NCBI GenBank assembly: GCA_963802905.1
Contig: CAWDKH010000023.1
Span: forward strand, 115,584 to 179,583
Length of the DNA stretch: 64,000 nucleotides
Reading direction: 5' to 3'
Source: DASQFQ01 sp963802905
Lineage (GTDB): Bacteria > Actinomycetota > Thermoleophilia > Solirubrobacterales > Solirubrobacteraceae
The notes below the pieces were generated by a model. The model saw only the letters and a list, made by a program, of their open reading frames with translations, did not search any database and was not told the DNA's origin. Positions 54,710 through 64,000 of this stretch are shown here, piece by piece. The position numbers and the translations under genes are program-made. Numbering within the stretch: position 1 is the first letter of the stretch; the number at the start of each line of letters is the position of its first letter.

Positions 54710-56161
54710 ATGCGTTGGCTCCCCGCCGTCCTGCTCGCCGCAGGCCTGATCCTCGGTGTCGTCCTGCCGATTGCCGGCTTCGGCCGGCTGCCGTTCCTGC
54801 TCGGCGTGGTCTGCCTGGCCGCCGCAGGTATCGCGGCGGCGCGCCAGACCGGTCGCGGTCTGTTCGCGTTCGCCGGGATCGCCGCCGCGGTGCTCCTGTT
54901 CTTCGTCCCCGGCTTCGTCACCGGCCGCCGCAACGACGAGGGGATCGCGTGGGTCGCGCCCAAGGGCGAGCGGGTCGTGCTCGCCGAAGCGGGCTTCGCG
55001 ATCACCTCGTCCTCCCACGACGGCACGATCACCGCGCGGGACCTCGCCACCGGCGCGCGGCGGTGGCGCAAGACGCTTCTCGGCAAGGAGCACTTCGCCT
55101 CCCAGCTACTCGTCCGCCGGGTCGGCGACACGCTGCTCGTGGTCGATCGCGAAGGCGCGTTGCGCGGGTTCGACCTCAAGACCGGCAAGCAGCGCTGGGA
55201 CGCGCCGCCCCCGAGCGACTCCGTGATCCCGGCGATCGCGAGTCCGGAGCTCCTCGCCTCGTACCGCTGCGAGGAGAAAGGCTGCGGGGCCGAGGTCCGG
55301 TCGATCGCCGACGGCTCCGTCCGCTGGCACGCGCCGACCGCGCGCGCCCCCTGGCTGGGCTCGCCGCCGATCGCGCAGTCCCTCGGCGCGGACCGCTCGC
55401 TGTGGCCGGCGAGTGCCGTGATCCTGCGCACCCCACCGGAGGGCAAGCGCTACGAGGTCCGCCGCCTCGACACCGGCAAGGTGCTGGCCCGCGGCGATGC
55501 GGAGCACGAGGCGGTCACCGTGATCGGCAATCTCTTCGTGCGCGAGGACGGCGACGGCGTGCTGAGCGCGACCGACATCACCTCCGGCGAGCAGATCTGG
55601 AAGCGCGTCGCCGCCGACCGGTTGCAGGCCTCGCGCACGCCGGACGGCTCGCTGGAGTGGCTCGGGCTCCCCGACGGCGGCCTGATCCTCACCTCCGGGT
55701 TGAGCAACACGGAGGACCTCCCGGTCAGCGACCTGCTGCGCGTGCTCGACCCGCGCACCGGCAAGCTCACCGAGCACCCCGTCGGTGACCTGATGTCCAA
55801 CTCCGTGCGCGCGGTGCCCGCGGACGGCCCGGAGATCACCGCCGAGACCGCGACCGCCGGCGTCGCGCCGCGCGTCCCTGTCCTCTGGAGCCCGTTCTAC
55901 AAGAAGGTCTCGGCCGGCGGCCGCATCCTCCGCACCGGCCTCGTCGGGATCCGCGGGGTAGAGGCGACGGCCACGCAGGTCGGCTGGGACCGGGACGTCC
56001 ACGCGTTCGCGAGCGGCGACCGCAACGGCGCCGTGGTCTACGACCGCCGCACCGGCAGGCGGCTCGTCCGCTACGCCGCCAAGAAGGGCGCCTTCCTCCG
56101 CTCGGAGGGCGAGCGGCTCGTGATCGCGGCCGACGGCCGCGACTCCGTCGTCAAGCCGTAG
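54710..56161 (+). CDS. Membrane-anchored PQQ-like beta-propeller protein
   Basis: 483 residues. Three helices near the N-terminus (WLPAVLLAAGLILGVVLPIA, LPFLLGVVCLAAAGIAAA, FAFAGIAAAVLLFFVPGFV) hold an outer domain of repeated strands such as DGTITARDLATGARRWRKT, GALRGFDLKTGKQRWD, GVLSATDITSGEQIWKRV and GAVVYDRRTGRRLVRY. This is the PQQ/quinoprotein-type or BamB-like propeller layout with a 'W/F.....TG...W' repeat. No enzyme active-site residues are recognised, so a scaffold or sensor is more likely than a dehydrogenase. The end overlaps the convergent oxidoreductase gene by 11 bp. Confidence 0.75.
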   Translation: MRWLPAVLLAAGLILGVVLPIAGFGRLPFLLGVVCLAAAGIAAARQTGRGLFAFAGIAAAVLLFFVPGFVTGRRNDEGIAWVAPKGERVVLAEAGFAITSSSHDGTITARDLATGARRWRKTLLGKEHFASQLLVRRVGDTLLVVDREGALRGFDLKTGKQRWDAPPPSDSVIPAIASPELLASYRCEEKGCGAEVRSIADGSVRWHAPTARAPWLGSPPIAQSLGADRSLWPASAVILRTPPEGKRYEVRRLDTGKVLARGDAEHEAVTVIGNLFVREDGDGVLSATDITSGEQIWKRVAADRLQASRTPDGSLEWLGLPDGGLILTSGLSNTEDLPVSDLLRVLDPRTGKLTEHPVGDLMSNSVRAVPADGPEITAETATAGVAPRVPVLWSPFYKKVSAGGRILRTGLVGIRGVEATATQVGWDRDVHAFASGDRNGAVVYDRRTGRRLVRYAAKKGAFLRSEGERLVIAADGRDSVVKP

Positions 56162-57107
56162 CCGCGATCACTTCGTCCATCGTGCGCATGATCGCCACGG
56201 TCTCGTCGAGCGGCATCTCCGGGCTCTCGAGCTCGCCCGCTTCGATGCAGCGCGCCACCTCGTCAGCCTCGTGGCGCAGCCCGCCCTCGGCGGGCGGGTC
56301 GAACATGCGCTGCGGCTCGCCGCCGCGCGGGATCAGCGTGAACGACGTCGGCTGGTAGAACGCGCCGTCGATCTCGATCCGCCCCTCGGTGCCGACGATC
56401 GCCGCCCGCGTGGTACCCGCCGCCCGCAGCGTGCTGTTGAGCACCGCGTGGGCGCCGCTCTCGTAGCCCAGCAGGATCGAGGTCTGGGCATCGACGCCGG
56501 TGAACGCCGGGTCCGAGAGCACGACCACGCGGTTCGGCGTGCCCAGCACCATCGACGCGAACGACACCGGGTAGATGCCGAGGTCGAGCTGCGCGCCGCC
56601 GCCCAGCTTGGGCGCGAACAGCCGGAACTCCGGGTCCTCCTCGAACCACTGCGCGTGGTCGGCGTGCACGGTGACGAGGTCCCCCAGCACGCCCTCGGCG
56701 AGCAGCCGCCGGATTTCGCGGATGTGCGGGAGGAAGCGCGCCCACATCGCCTCCATCAGGAAGAGCCCGCGCGACCGTGCCTCGGCGACCAGCTCCTCCG
56801 CCTCCGCCGCGTTCATGGTGAACGGCTTCTCGACCAGCGCGGGCTTGCCGGCGCGGAGCGCCAGCATCGCGTCGCGGTGGTGCATCGGGTGGTGGGTCGC
56901 GACGTACACGACGTCGACCTCGGGGTCCTCGACGAGCGCCTCATAAGTGGCGTGCCGGTTGGGCACGCCGAAGCGCTCGCCGAACGCATCCGCGGTCTCC
57001 TGCCTGCGGGAGCCCACGGCCGCCACCGTCCCCGAGTCGGTGTGCTCGAGGTCGGCGGCGAACGTCCGGGCGATCAAGCCCGTCCCGATGATGCCCCAGC
57101 GGATCAC
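56151..57107 (-). CDS. Gfo/Idh/MocA-family oxidoreductase
   Basis: 318 residues from GTG 57107, whose GTGA overlaps the stop of the upstream carrier gene. The NAD(P)-binding fold begins IRWGIIGTGLIARTFAADL, and the catalytic Lys is in EKPFTMNAAEAEELV (EKP at 93-95). HADHAQWFEEDPEFRLFAPK and GGGAQLDLGIYPVSFASMVL are the typical active-site parts with the His/Asp-Tyr region. Acts on polyols or sugars, or related substrates; specificity unknown. Co-transcribed with the MatC-type carrier, so it may oxidise what that carrier brings in. Confidence 0.88.
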   Translation of the reverse strand: MIRWGIIGTGLIARTFAADLEHTDSGTVAAVGSRRQETADAFGERFGVPNRHATYEALVEDPEVDVVYVATHHPMHHRDAMLALRAGKPALVEKPFTMNAAEAEELVAEARSRGLFLMEAMWARFLPHIREIRRLLAEGVLGDLVTVHADHAQWFEEDPEFRLFAPKLGGGAQLDLGIYPVSFASMVLGTPNRVVVLSDPAFTGVDAQTSILLGYESGAHAVLNSTLRAAGTTRAAIVGTEGRIEIDGAFYQPTSFTLIPRGGEPQRMFDPPAEGGLRHEADEVARCIEAGELESPEMPLDETVAIMRTMDEVIAATA

Positions 57108-58453
57108 AGCCAGCCGGGCACCACGAAGACGAGCCACGCGATCGGGGGTGCGACGAGGACCATGCTCATGCCCCATTGCATCAGACGCTTGAACACTCGC
57201 TCGCGGTGGTTATCCGGCGTGTTCGCGACGGTCAGCGCGCCGCTCGTCGAGAACGGGCTCGAGTCGACGACCGAGGACGAGATCGCCAGCGCGATGATCA
57301 GGCCGACCGCGCCGACCGCGCCGGTCTCCAGGAACGGCACCGCGAGCGGGATCAGCGCGCCGAGGATGCCGGTGGTGGAGGCGAACGCGGACACCACGGC
57401 GCCGACGTAACAGATCAGCAGCGCCGCGAGCAGCGCCGAGTTGATGGTGGCGACCTGCTCGCCGAGCCAGTCGATCGTGCCGATCTGCTCGAGCAGCCCG
57501 ACGTACATGACGATGCCGCAGATCAGCAGCACGGTCGACCACGCGACCTTCTCGACCGCGCCCTTCCTCGCCTTCGGCGAGATCAGCATCAGCACGGCGG
57601 CGATGCTGAAGGAGACGAACCCGACGTCGACGTCGAACGCGAGCGCGACGACGATCAGCGACAGGATTCCGACGAGCGTGAGGATCTTGTCGCGGTCGAG
57701 CTCCGGGACCTCCGCCGGCGCGGTGGTCGCGGCGCCGCCGGCGATCGGCTTCGGCCCGGTGCCGGCCTTCTCGCGCTCCTGGACCTCGCGCTCGAAGCGC
57801 CCGGTGCGCGTGCCGTCCTCGTCGACCGTCTCGCCCGGCTCGACCTTGTGGCCGATCAGCTTGCGCCCGCCGAACAGGAAGAACACGACGATGCACAGCA
57901 GGAAGTTGAAGACGAACGAGCTGGCGAACAGCAGCATCGAGTTCTCGGCCAGGTCCTCGCGCTCGACGACGCCGTTGACGATCGAGCCGAAGACGCTGAT
58001 CGGCGAGAAGCCGCCCGCCGTCGCGCCGTTGATGACGAACAGCCCCATCAGCACCGGATTGATGCCGTACTGGACCGCGAAGCCGAGCGCGATCGGCGCG
58101 ACGATCGCGACGGCGCCCGGGACAACCGCGCCCGACGCGGTGAGGGCCGCGGTGACGAGGAAGAACACCCACGGAATCGCGACTGTCCTCCCCTTGACCG
58201 CCTTCACCGCCGCCTGGATCAGCCAGTCGACCGTCCCGTTGTTCGAGGCGATGCCGAACAGCAGCGTGACCCCGACGAGGATGACGAACAGATCACCCGG
58301 GAAGCCCGCGAAGATGTCGTCCTCCGACACCCCGAGCGCCGTGCCGAGGCCGAACGCAGCCACGACCCCGAGCACACCCATGTTGATCCCCATCGTGGTG
58401 GAGATCAGGAACACCGCCACCAGTACGAGGATTGAGATCAACTCGTTGGACAT
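57104..58453 (-). CDS. MatC-type dicarboxylate carrier (SLC13/CitM-like)
   Basis: 449 residues with about 11 membrane helices. The N-terminal half matches the MatC N-terminal domain: TTMGINMGVLGVVAAFGLGT, IFAGFPGDLFVILVGVTLLF, GIASNNGTVDWLIQAAVKAV, IPWVFFLVTAALTASGAVVP, MGLFVINGATAGGFSPISVF. A 60-residue cytoplasmic loop (acidic, with a TGRFEREVQEREKAGTG stretch) splits it from the second half with LIALAISSSVVDSSPFSTSG. MatC imports malonate or C4-dicarboxylates. A strong ribosome site (GGGGAGGAG) precedes the ATG. It is the second gene of the operon that starts with the FAD/Fe-S enzyme. Confidence 0.85.
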   Translation of the reverse strand: MSNELISILVLVAVFLISTTMGINMGVLGVVAAFGLGTALGVSEDDIFAGFPGDLFVILVGVTLLFGIASNNGTVDWLIQAAVKAVKGRTVAIPWVFFLVTAALTASGAVVPGAVAIVAPIALGFAVQYGINPVLMGLFVINGATAGGFSPISVFGSIVNGVVEREDLAENSMLLFASSFVFNFLLCIVVFFLFGGRKLIGHKVEPGETVDEDGTRTGRFEREVQEREKAGTGPKPIAGGAATTAPAEVPELDRDKILTLVGILSLIVVALAFDVDVGFVSFSIAAVLMLISPKARKGAVEKVAWSTVLLICGIVMYVGLLEQIGTIDWLGEQVATINSALLAALLICYVGAVVSAFASTTGILGALIPLAVPFLETGAVGAVGLIIALAISSSVVDSSPFSTSGALTVANTPDNHRERVFKRLMQWGMSMVLVAPPIAWLVFVVPGWL

Positions 58454-58471
58454 GCTGCTCCTCCCCTCTCG

Positions 58472-61293
58472 CTATGCGGCCTGTGCCGCCCTGACCAGCT
58501 CCACGGGATGCCAGGCGCGCTGCCCCACCCCGTGGTTGATCTGCTGACGGCACGACACCCCGGTCGCGGAGACCAGAGTCCCGGGCGCTGCCTCCCGCAG
58601 CGCTGGGAACAGCCGTGACTCGCCGATCTTCATCGATAACTCGTAGTGCTCCGTTTCGAACCCAAAGGAACCCGCCATTCCGCAACAGCCCGCGTCGAGC
58701 TCGGTCACCTGCGCCCCCGGGATGCGCTCGAGCAGCGCGACCGTGGCGGCCGTACCGGCCAGCGCCTTCTGGTGGCAGTGGCCGTGGAAGACGATCGGGC
58801 GGTTGCTCACCTCGGCGTTCGGGTCGAGCTGCAGCGAGCCGTCGTCGATCGCCTCGACGAGCAGCTCCTCGACGAGCCGCGTGGCGTCCGCGACGGTCTG
58901 CGCGCGTGCGTCGCCGGCCAGCAGGCCGGGATGCTCCTCGCGCAGCGTCAGCAGGCACGACGGCTCGCAGCCGACGATCGGGACGCCGCGCTCGGCCTCG
59001 GGGGCGAGCCGGGCGACCATCGCCTCCGCCATCGCCTGCGCCTGGTCGAGCAGGCCCTTGGAGATGCTCGAGCGCCCGCAGCAGCCGGCGCTCTCGAGCC
59101 GGACGTTCCAGCCCGCTGACTCGAGCAGCTCGATCGCCGCGCGGCCGATCGCCGGCTCGGTGAAGGTGGTGAACGAGTCGGCGAGGAAGACGACGTCGCC
59201 CTTGGCGCCGCGCGCGCGGCTCGCGCTGCTTGTCCCAGCGCAAGAGCGTCTCGCGGGCGAAGCGCGGGAGCGGCCGGCGGCGGTCGATGCCCGCCACGCG
59301 CTCGAGCAGCCCGCGCGGGATCGGCAGGTTGGAGAGCGGCGCGGTGGCGGCGCCGAGCCGGTTGAGCTTGCGGATCGAGCCGAACAGCTTCGAGCGGAAC
59401 GGCGTGCCGTGCTGGGCCTGGTAGTGCGAGAGGAACTCCGACTTCATCGTCGCCATGTCGACGCTCAGCGGGCACTCGCTCTTGCACGCCTTGCACTCGA
59501 GGCAGAGGTCGAGGATCTCGTGCAGCCGCTCGTCGCCCAGCGCGGCGCGCGGATCGGGCTCCGACAGCGCCTTGACGAGCGCGTTGGCGCGCCCGCGGGT
59601 GGCGTGCTCCTCCTCGCGGGTGGCCATGTAGGACGGGCACATCACGCCCTGGCCGGTCTTGCGGCAGGCGCCGATCCGCTGGCAGCGGTCGGCGGCGGCG
59701 CGCATCCCGCCCTCGCCGAAGGAGAAGTGCGTCTGCAGCGGCAGCGCGGGCGGGAGCGCAGGGTCGCGGAGGTTGGTGGTGAGCGGCGCGGCGTCGACCA
59801 TCACGCCCGGGTTGAAGCGCCCGTCGGGGTCGAACAGCGCCTTGACCTTGCGCATCGCCGCGTAGAGGTCCTCGCCGAACACGCGCGGGTTGAACGGGCT
59901 GCGCACGCGCCCGTCGCCGTGCTCGGAGGAGTTGACGCCGTCGAACTCCGCCACCAGCGCGGCGATCTCGTCGGCGACGGCGGCCATCGTGTCGACGCCG
60001 CGCGGGTCGTGAGAGGTCGACGAACGGGCGGACGTGCAGGCAGCCGACGCTGCAGTGCCCGTAGAAGCCGGCGGCCAGCCCGTGGCGCTCGAGGATCGCG
60101 CGGAACGCCTTGACGTAGTCGCCGAGGCGCTCGGGCGCCACCGCGGTGTCCTCCACGAACGCGGCGGGGCGCTTGGCGCCCTCGCTGGCGGCCATCAGCA
60201 GCCCGAGGCCGGCCTTGCGGACCTTGGTCAGCGCGTCCTGCTCGGCGGCGGTCTCGGCGCGCAGGAAGTGGTAGCCGTGGCCGTGCTCGCGCCATGCCGC
60301 CTGCAGGCGGTCGAGCTGGGCGCCGGCCTCGTCGGGCGTGTCGGCGAAGAACGTCACGAACAGCAGCGCGCCCGGGTCGCCCTCGATCGTGCTCGCCATC
60401 TGCGCGTACTCGTGCTTGGAGCGCGACAGCTCGAGGATCGTCGAGTCGATCATCTCGATCGCCGCGGCGTTGAGCTCGAGCGCGTCCTGGGTGGCGGCGA
60501 CGGCCTCGTCGACGGAGTGGAAGTGGCCGACGGCGAACTGGCGCGCCTTCGGCAGCTCGATCAGGTTCACCGTCGCCTCGGTGATGGCGACGAGCGTGCC
60601 CTCGGAGCCGGTGACGAACTTGGCGAGGTCGAACGTGCGGGCGAGGGAGTCGAGCCGGTAGCCGCCGGACTGGCGCCAGTGGTGGGGGTAGTCCTCGGCG
60701 ATCGCGCGGGCGTGCTCGCGCAGGATCTCGGGCAGCCCGCGGAGGATGCGGCCCTCGAGCGTGTCCTGCGTGGCGCGCTCGGGCGCGTCGACCGGCCCGA
60801 AGGTGGCCGTCGACCCGTCGCTCAGCACCACCTCCAGCTCGAGCACGTGGTCGATCGTGGTGCCGTAGACGATCGAGTGGCTGCCCGAGGAGTTGTTGCC
60901 GATCATGCCGCCGAGCGTGGCCCGGTTGGAGGTCGAGGTGTCGGGGCCGAAGCCGAGCCCGTGCGGCTTGACGGCGGCGTTGAGGGCGTCCTGCACGACG
61001 CCTGGCCCGACCCGCGCCCTCAGGCGCTCGACGTCGATCTCGTGGATCTGGTCCATGTGGCGCGAGGTGTCGAGCACGATGCCCCCGCCCCCCGCGGTCT
61101 GGCCGGCGAGGCTCGTCCCGGCGCCACGGGTGACGACCGGCACCCCGCGCTCGGCGGCGACCCTGATCGCGGCGGCGACGTCCGCGGCGTCGCGCGGGAA
61201 GGCCACCGACAGGGGCGGGCTGGCGTACATGCTCGCGTCGCCGGCGTAGAGGTGGCGCGTGTACGCGTCGGCACGCTCGTCATGAATCGCCAT
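58472..61293 (-). CDS. FAD/Fe-S D-2-hydroxyacid dehydrogenase, fused GlcD-GlcF type (two frameshifts)
   Basis: About 940 residues when restored; frame shifts near 60010 and 59222, each +1 or -2 (the second looks like a lost CG). N-terminal FAD domain: PVVTRGAGTSLAGQTAGGGG, GPDTSTSNRATLGGMIGNNS and FYGHCSVGCLHVRPF. Cap and FAD C-terminal part: FDPDGRFNPGVM. Then a 4Fe-4S ferredoxin domain: CQRIGACRKTGQGVMCPS and CLECKACKSECPLSVD. Then a CCG-type redox domain (GHCHQKALAG, AGCCGMAGSFG). This is the two-domain D-lactate/glycolate dehydrogenase form. The substrate is likely a D-2-hydroxy acid, possibly glycolate. It is the first gene of the minus-strand operon. Confidence 0.8.
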
Positions 61294-61322
61294 ACGTTTC
61301 TAACCCCTACCCTGGTCGGCGG

Positions 61323-62481
61323 ATGAGCCATCGCAGCGGGAGGCACTTCCTACAGATTCCGGGGCCGACGAACGTGCCCGACCGCGTCCTGCGCGCGATC
61401 GACGCGCCCACGATCGACCACCGCGGGCCGGACTTCGCGCGCCTCGGCCTCGAGGTGCTCGACGGCCTGCGGCAGGTGTTCCAGACGAGCGGCCCGGTGG
61501 TCGTCTATCCCTCGTCCGGCACGGGCGCGTGGGAGGCGGCGCTGGTCAACACGTTGTCGCCCGGCGACCGCGTGCTGGCCTTCGAGACCGGCCACTTCGC
61601 GACGCTGTGGCGCGCGATGGCCGAGCGGCTCGGACTGTCGGTCAAGTGGGTCGAGGGCGACTGGCGGCACGGCGTCGACCCCGCGCACATCTACGCCGAG
61701 TTGGAGCCGGACATCGCCGCGGTCATGGTCGTCCACAACGAGACCTCGACCGGTGTGACGAGCCGGATCCCGGAGATCCGCGGCGGCGATGGACGGTCAC
61801 GACGCCCTGCTGCTCGTCGACGTCATCTCCTCACTGGGCTCGGTCGACTACCGGCACGAGGAGTGGGGCGTCGACGTGACCGTCGGCGGCTCCCAGAAGG
61901 GCCTGATGCTGCCGGCCGGGCTGGGCTTCAACGCGGTCTCGCCGAAGGCGCTGGCGGCGTCGAAGACCGCCGGTCTCCCCCGCTCCTACTGGGACTGGGC
62001 GCCGATCATCGAGGCGAACGAGACCGGCTTCTGGCCCTACACGAGCGCCACGAACCTGCTCTACGGCCTGCGCGAGGCGCTGGCGATGCTGCTCGAGGAG
62101 GGGCTCGCGAACGTCTTCGCCCGCCATGCGCGGCACGCGGCCGCGACACGGGCGGCGGTCGAGGCGTGGGGCCTCGAGGTGCTGGCTCTGGATCCGCGCG
62201 AGCAGTCGCCGGTGCTGACCGGCGTCGTGCTGCCCGAGGGCTTCGACGCCGACGAGGTCCGCCACGTGATCCTCGAGCGCTTCGACATGTCCCTCGGCGC
62301 CGGCCTCGGGCGCTTGAAGGGCCGCATCTTCCGCATCGGCCACCTCGGCGACTTCAACGACCTGATGCTGGCCGGCACGCTGTGCGGCGTCGAGATGGGG
62401 CTGCGGCTGGGCGGCGTGCCGATCGAGCCCGGCGTGCAGGCGGCGCTCGACGTGCTTGAGCGCGAGCCAGTACCGGCGTGA
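61323..62481 (+). CDS. Class V aminotransferase, serine/aspartate-glyoxylate type (frameshifted)
   Basis: About 386 residues; one shift near 61787 splits it. Before: GRHFLQIPGPTNVPDRVLRA, IDHRGPDFARLGLEV, VYPSSGTGAWEAALVNTLSP, ETGHFATLWRAMAERLG, VVHNETSTGVTSRIPEI. After: MDGHDALLLVDVISSLGSVD, PLP lysine in GGSQKGLMLPAGLGFNAVS, WPYTSATNLLYGLREALAML and MSLGAGLGRLKGRIFRIGHL. These closely follow the serine- or aspartate-glyoxylate aminotransferase group (BhcA-like), which makes glycine from glyoxylate. It overlaps the next gene by GTGA and is divergent from the FAD/Fe-S gene with a 29-bp gap. Confidence 0.82.
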
Positions 62482-63649
62482 GCGCCCTCTCCGACGTCCG
62501 CGTCCTCGAGCTGACGCAGGTGATGGCCGGGCCGTTCTGCGGCCAGGTGCTCGCCGACATGGGCGCCGACGTGATCAAGGTCGAGCCGCCGGGCGGTGAC
62601 TCGACGCGACGCTCGCTGGGCTTCCGCATGGGCGGCGACGACACCGCGGCGTTCCTGGCCGTGAACCGCAACAAGCGCTCGATCGCGCTCGACCTCAAGG
62701 ACGACGAGCACCGCGCGGTGTTCCTCCGGCTGGCCGAGAGCGCGGACGTCGTGCTCGAGAACAACCGGCCGGGCGTCGCCGCGCGGCTGGGCGTCGACTA
62801 CGAGACGGTGCGCGAGGTCAACCCGCGGCTCGTGTACGCGTCGATCTCCGGCTTCGGCCAGACCGGCCCGTACTCGCAGCGGCCGGGCTACGACCTGATC
62901 GCGCAGGGGCTCGCGGGCGTCATGAGCGTCACCGGCGAGCCCGACGGCAACCCGGTCAAGTGCGGGATCCCGATCGGCGACCTGTCCTCGGGGCTGTTCT
63001 GCGCGGTGGCGATCCTGTCGCGCGCTGCATGCGCGCGAGCGCACCGGCCGCGGCCAGTACATCGACACGTCGCTGTTCGAGGGCGCGCTGGCGCTGTCGA
63101 TCTGGGAGACCGCGGAGCTGTGGGCGACCGGGCGGGTGCCGGGCAAGCTCGGCTCAGCGCACCGGCTGACCGCGCCGTACCAGGCGCTCAAGACCGCCGA
63201 CGGCTACATCACGGTGGGCGGGAACACGCAGGCGCTGTTCGAGCGGCTGTGCGGCGTCGTCGGGCCGCGACGACCTCCCGTCGGACCCCCGCTTCGCGAC
63301 GAACGACGACCGCATGGCCAACGTCTCCGAGCTCGTGGAGGAGCTCGAGTCGGCCCTCGCGGCGCGAGGGACCGACGACTGGATCGCCGCGCTGGTCGAG
63401 GGCGGCGTCCCGTGCGGGCCGATCCACGACTACGCCGAGGTGTTCGCCGACGAGCACACCCAGGCGCGCGAGATGGAGGTGTCGGTCGATCACCCGGTCG
63501 AGGGCACGATCAGCGCGCTCGGGATCCCGGTGAAGCTCTCCGACACCCCGGGCTCGGTGCGGCGGCCGGCGCCGCTGCTCGGCCAGCACACCGAGGAGAT
63601 CCTCCGCGAGGCCGGCTTCGACGAGGAGGAGATCCGATCGCTCAGCTGA
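62478..63649 (+). CDS. Family III CoA-transferase (CaiB/BaiF) (two frameshifts)
   Basis: About 390 residues. It starts with LSDVRVLELTQVMAGPFCGQ, VLADMGADVIKVEPPGGD, FLAVNRNKRSIALDLKDD and GIPIGDLSSGLF (catalytic Asp168). The frame shifts near 63027: the continuation is HARERTGRGQYIDTSLFEGA and RLTAPYQALKTADGYITVGG. A second shift near 63262 leads to DDLPSDPRFATNDDRMANVS and ends GFDEEEIRSLS. These enzymes move CoA between carboxylic acids (for example succinyl-CoA to an organic acid). The gene lies between a glyoxylate aminotransferase and a crotonase, so it probably activates the acid handled by that operon. Confidence 0.82.
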
Positions 63650-64000
63650 CCACCGAGCGGCGGGGTTCGGCCCTCTGGGTCACGTTCAACCGTCCCGAGG
63701 CCCACAACGCGATGACGTTCGCGATGTACGAGGACCTCTTCGAGGCGTGCGCGGCGGTCGACGCCGACGACGAGATCCGCGCGATGGTGCTGCGCGGCGC
63801 GGGCGAGAAGGCGTTCGTGGCCGGCACCGACATCCGCCAGTTCGCCGACTTCGACGAGTCGGGCGCCGACGCGCTCGCCTACGAGGAGACGATCGACCGC
63901 ATCGTCGGCCGGCTCGAGACGGTGCGCAAGCCGACGGTGGCGCTCGTCGACGGCTTCGCCATGGGCTCCGGCCTCGCGCTGTCGGCGGCCTGCGACCTCC
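63637..64000 (+). CDS. Enoyl-CoA hydratase/isomerase family (crotonase), partial
   Basis: The gene runs off the window. Reading frame: LTTERRGSALWVTFNRPEAH, NAMTFAMYEDLFEACAAVD, MVLRGAGEKAFVAGTDIRQF and VALVDGFAMGSGLALSAACD, the crotonase fold with its CoA-binding AGTDI and the oxyanion GFAMGSGL region. It overlaps the CoA-transferase end. There is no ATG, GTG or TTG at the expected place; the codon at 63637 is ATC, after a strong GAGGAGGAG, so ATC start or a base error is likely. It acts on an acyl-CoA, as part of the plus-strand operon. Confidence 0.75.
   Translation, partial: MAQLTTERRGSALWVTFNRPEAHNAMTFAMYEDLFEACAAVDADDEIRAMVLRGAGEKAFVAGTDIRQFADFDESGADALAYEETIDRIVGRLETVRKPTVALVDGFAMGSGLALSAACDL

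Overview
This 64 kb window is uniformly GC-rich (about 70% by eye), dense in genes and free of phage, IS, CRISPR, rRNA or tRNA signatures. Gene families and codon use point to a soil actinobacterium. The giant cadherin-like (tandem-95) secreted proteins, the collagen-like 'GAKIKP' protein remnant, the HDOD-LuxR fusion and the eCIS-type 'LQRRAGN' N-terminus together suggest class Thermoleophilia (Solirubrobacterales). That placement is inference from gene content, not from a marker gene.

Left part (1-22.4 kb). The window opens with the last codons of a probable malate synthase, followed by a multiply frameshifted secreted-protein pseudogene. A minus-strand group then encodes an SRPBCC protein, a TPM-like membrane protein and serine acetyltransferase CysE. 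Across one plus-strand secreted gene lies a tightly coupled minus-strand sulfur operon: small secreted peptide, CysK, alpha/beta-hydrolase esterase, TusA-like protein, and a ThiF/MoeB-type adenylyltransferase. Next come a VOC protein, a TetR regulator facing a DrrAB-type ABC exporter with a repeated operator between them, and a NarL-type two-component pair. From 13.9 to 15.5 kb is a decayed zone of secreted-protein remnants. It is followed by a secreted protein, an Rrf2 regulator without cysteines, the eCIS-type protein with an OmpA-like domain, a VanZ-like protein, and the run gltX / HDOD-LuxR / UPF0303. Endonuclease IV is divergent from gltX.

Centre (22.4-39 kb). Two head-to-tail paralogous genes of about 2,640 and 2,815 codons dominate the window. 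Each encodes a secreted protein of 26 or 28 cadherin/Ig-like repeats, with one cysteine pair per repeat in the array, ending in a PKD-like domain and a basic cap. The first repeats are individually distinct and keep the same order in both paralogs. The last 10 (gene 1) or 14 (gene 2) repeats form a homogenised array of about 264 bp period.

Right part (39-64 kb). A zinc-ribbon membrane protein is followed by a vWA protein with a related partner, dnaE with a TrpB-like gene, a 1,092-residue coiled-coil/SCP2-like protein, and argG. A methyltransferase and a malonyl-CoA synthetase (MatB-like) gene diverge. The end of the window is a catabolic pair of divergent operons: FAD/Fe-S 2-hydroxyacid dehydrogenase - MatC-type carrier - Gfo/Idh oxidoreductase on the minus strand, and class V glyoxylate aminotransferase - CoA-transferase - crotonase on the plus strand. 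With malate synthase at the other end, this suggests C2/C3/dicarboxylate metabolism around glyoxylate and acyl-CoA.

At least a dozen conserved genes carry isolated one- or two-base frame shifts, often in GC or homopolymer runs. Residual sequencing or assembly indels are the simplest explanation, except for the two zones with many shifts, which look like true decay.
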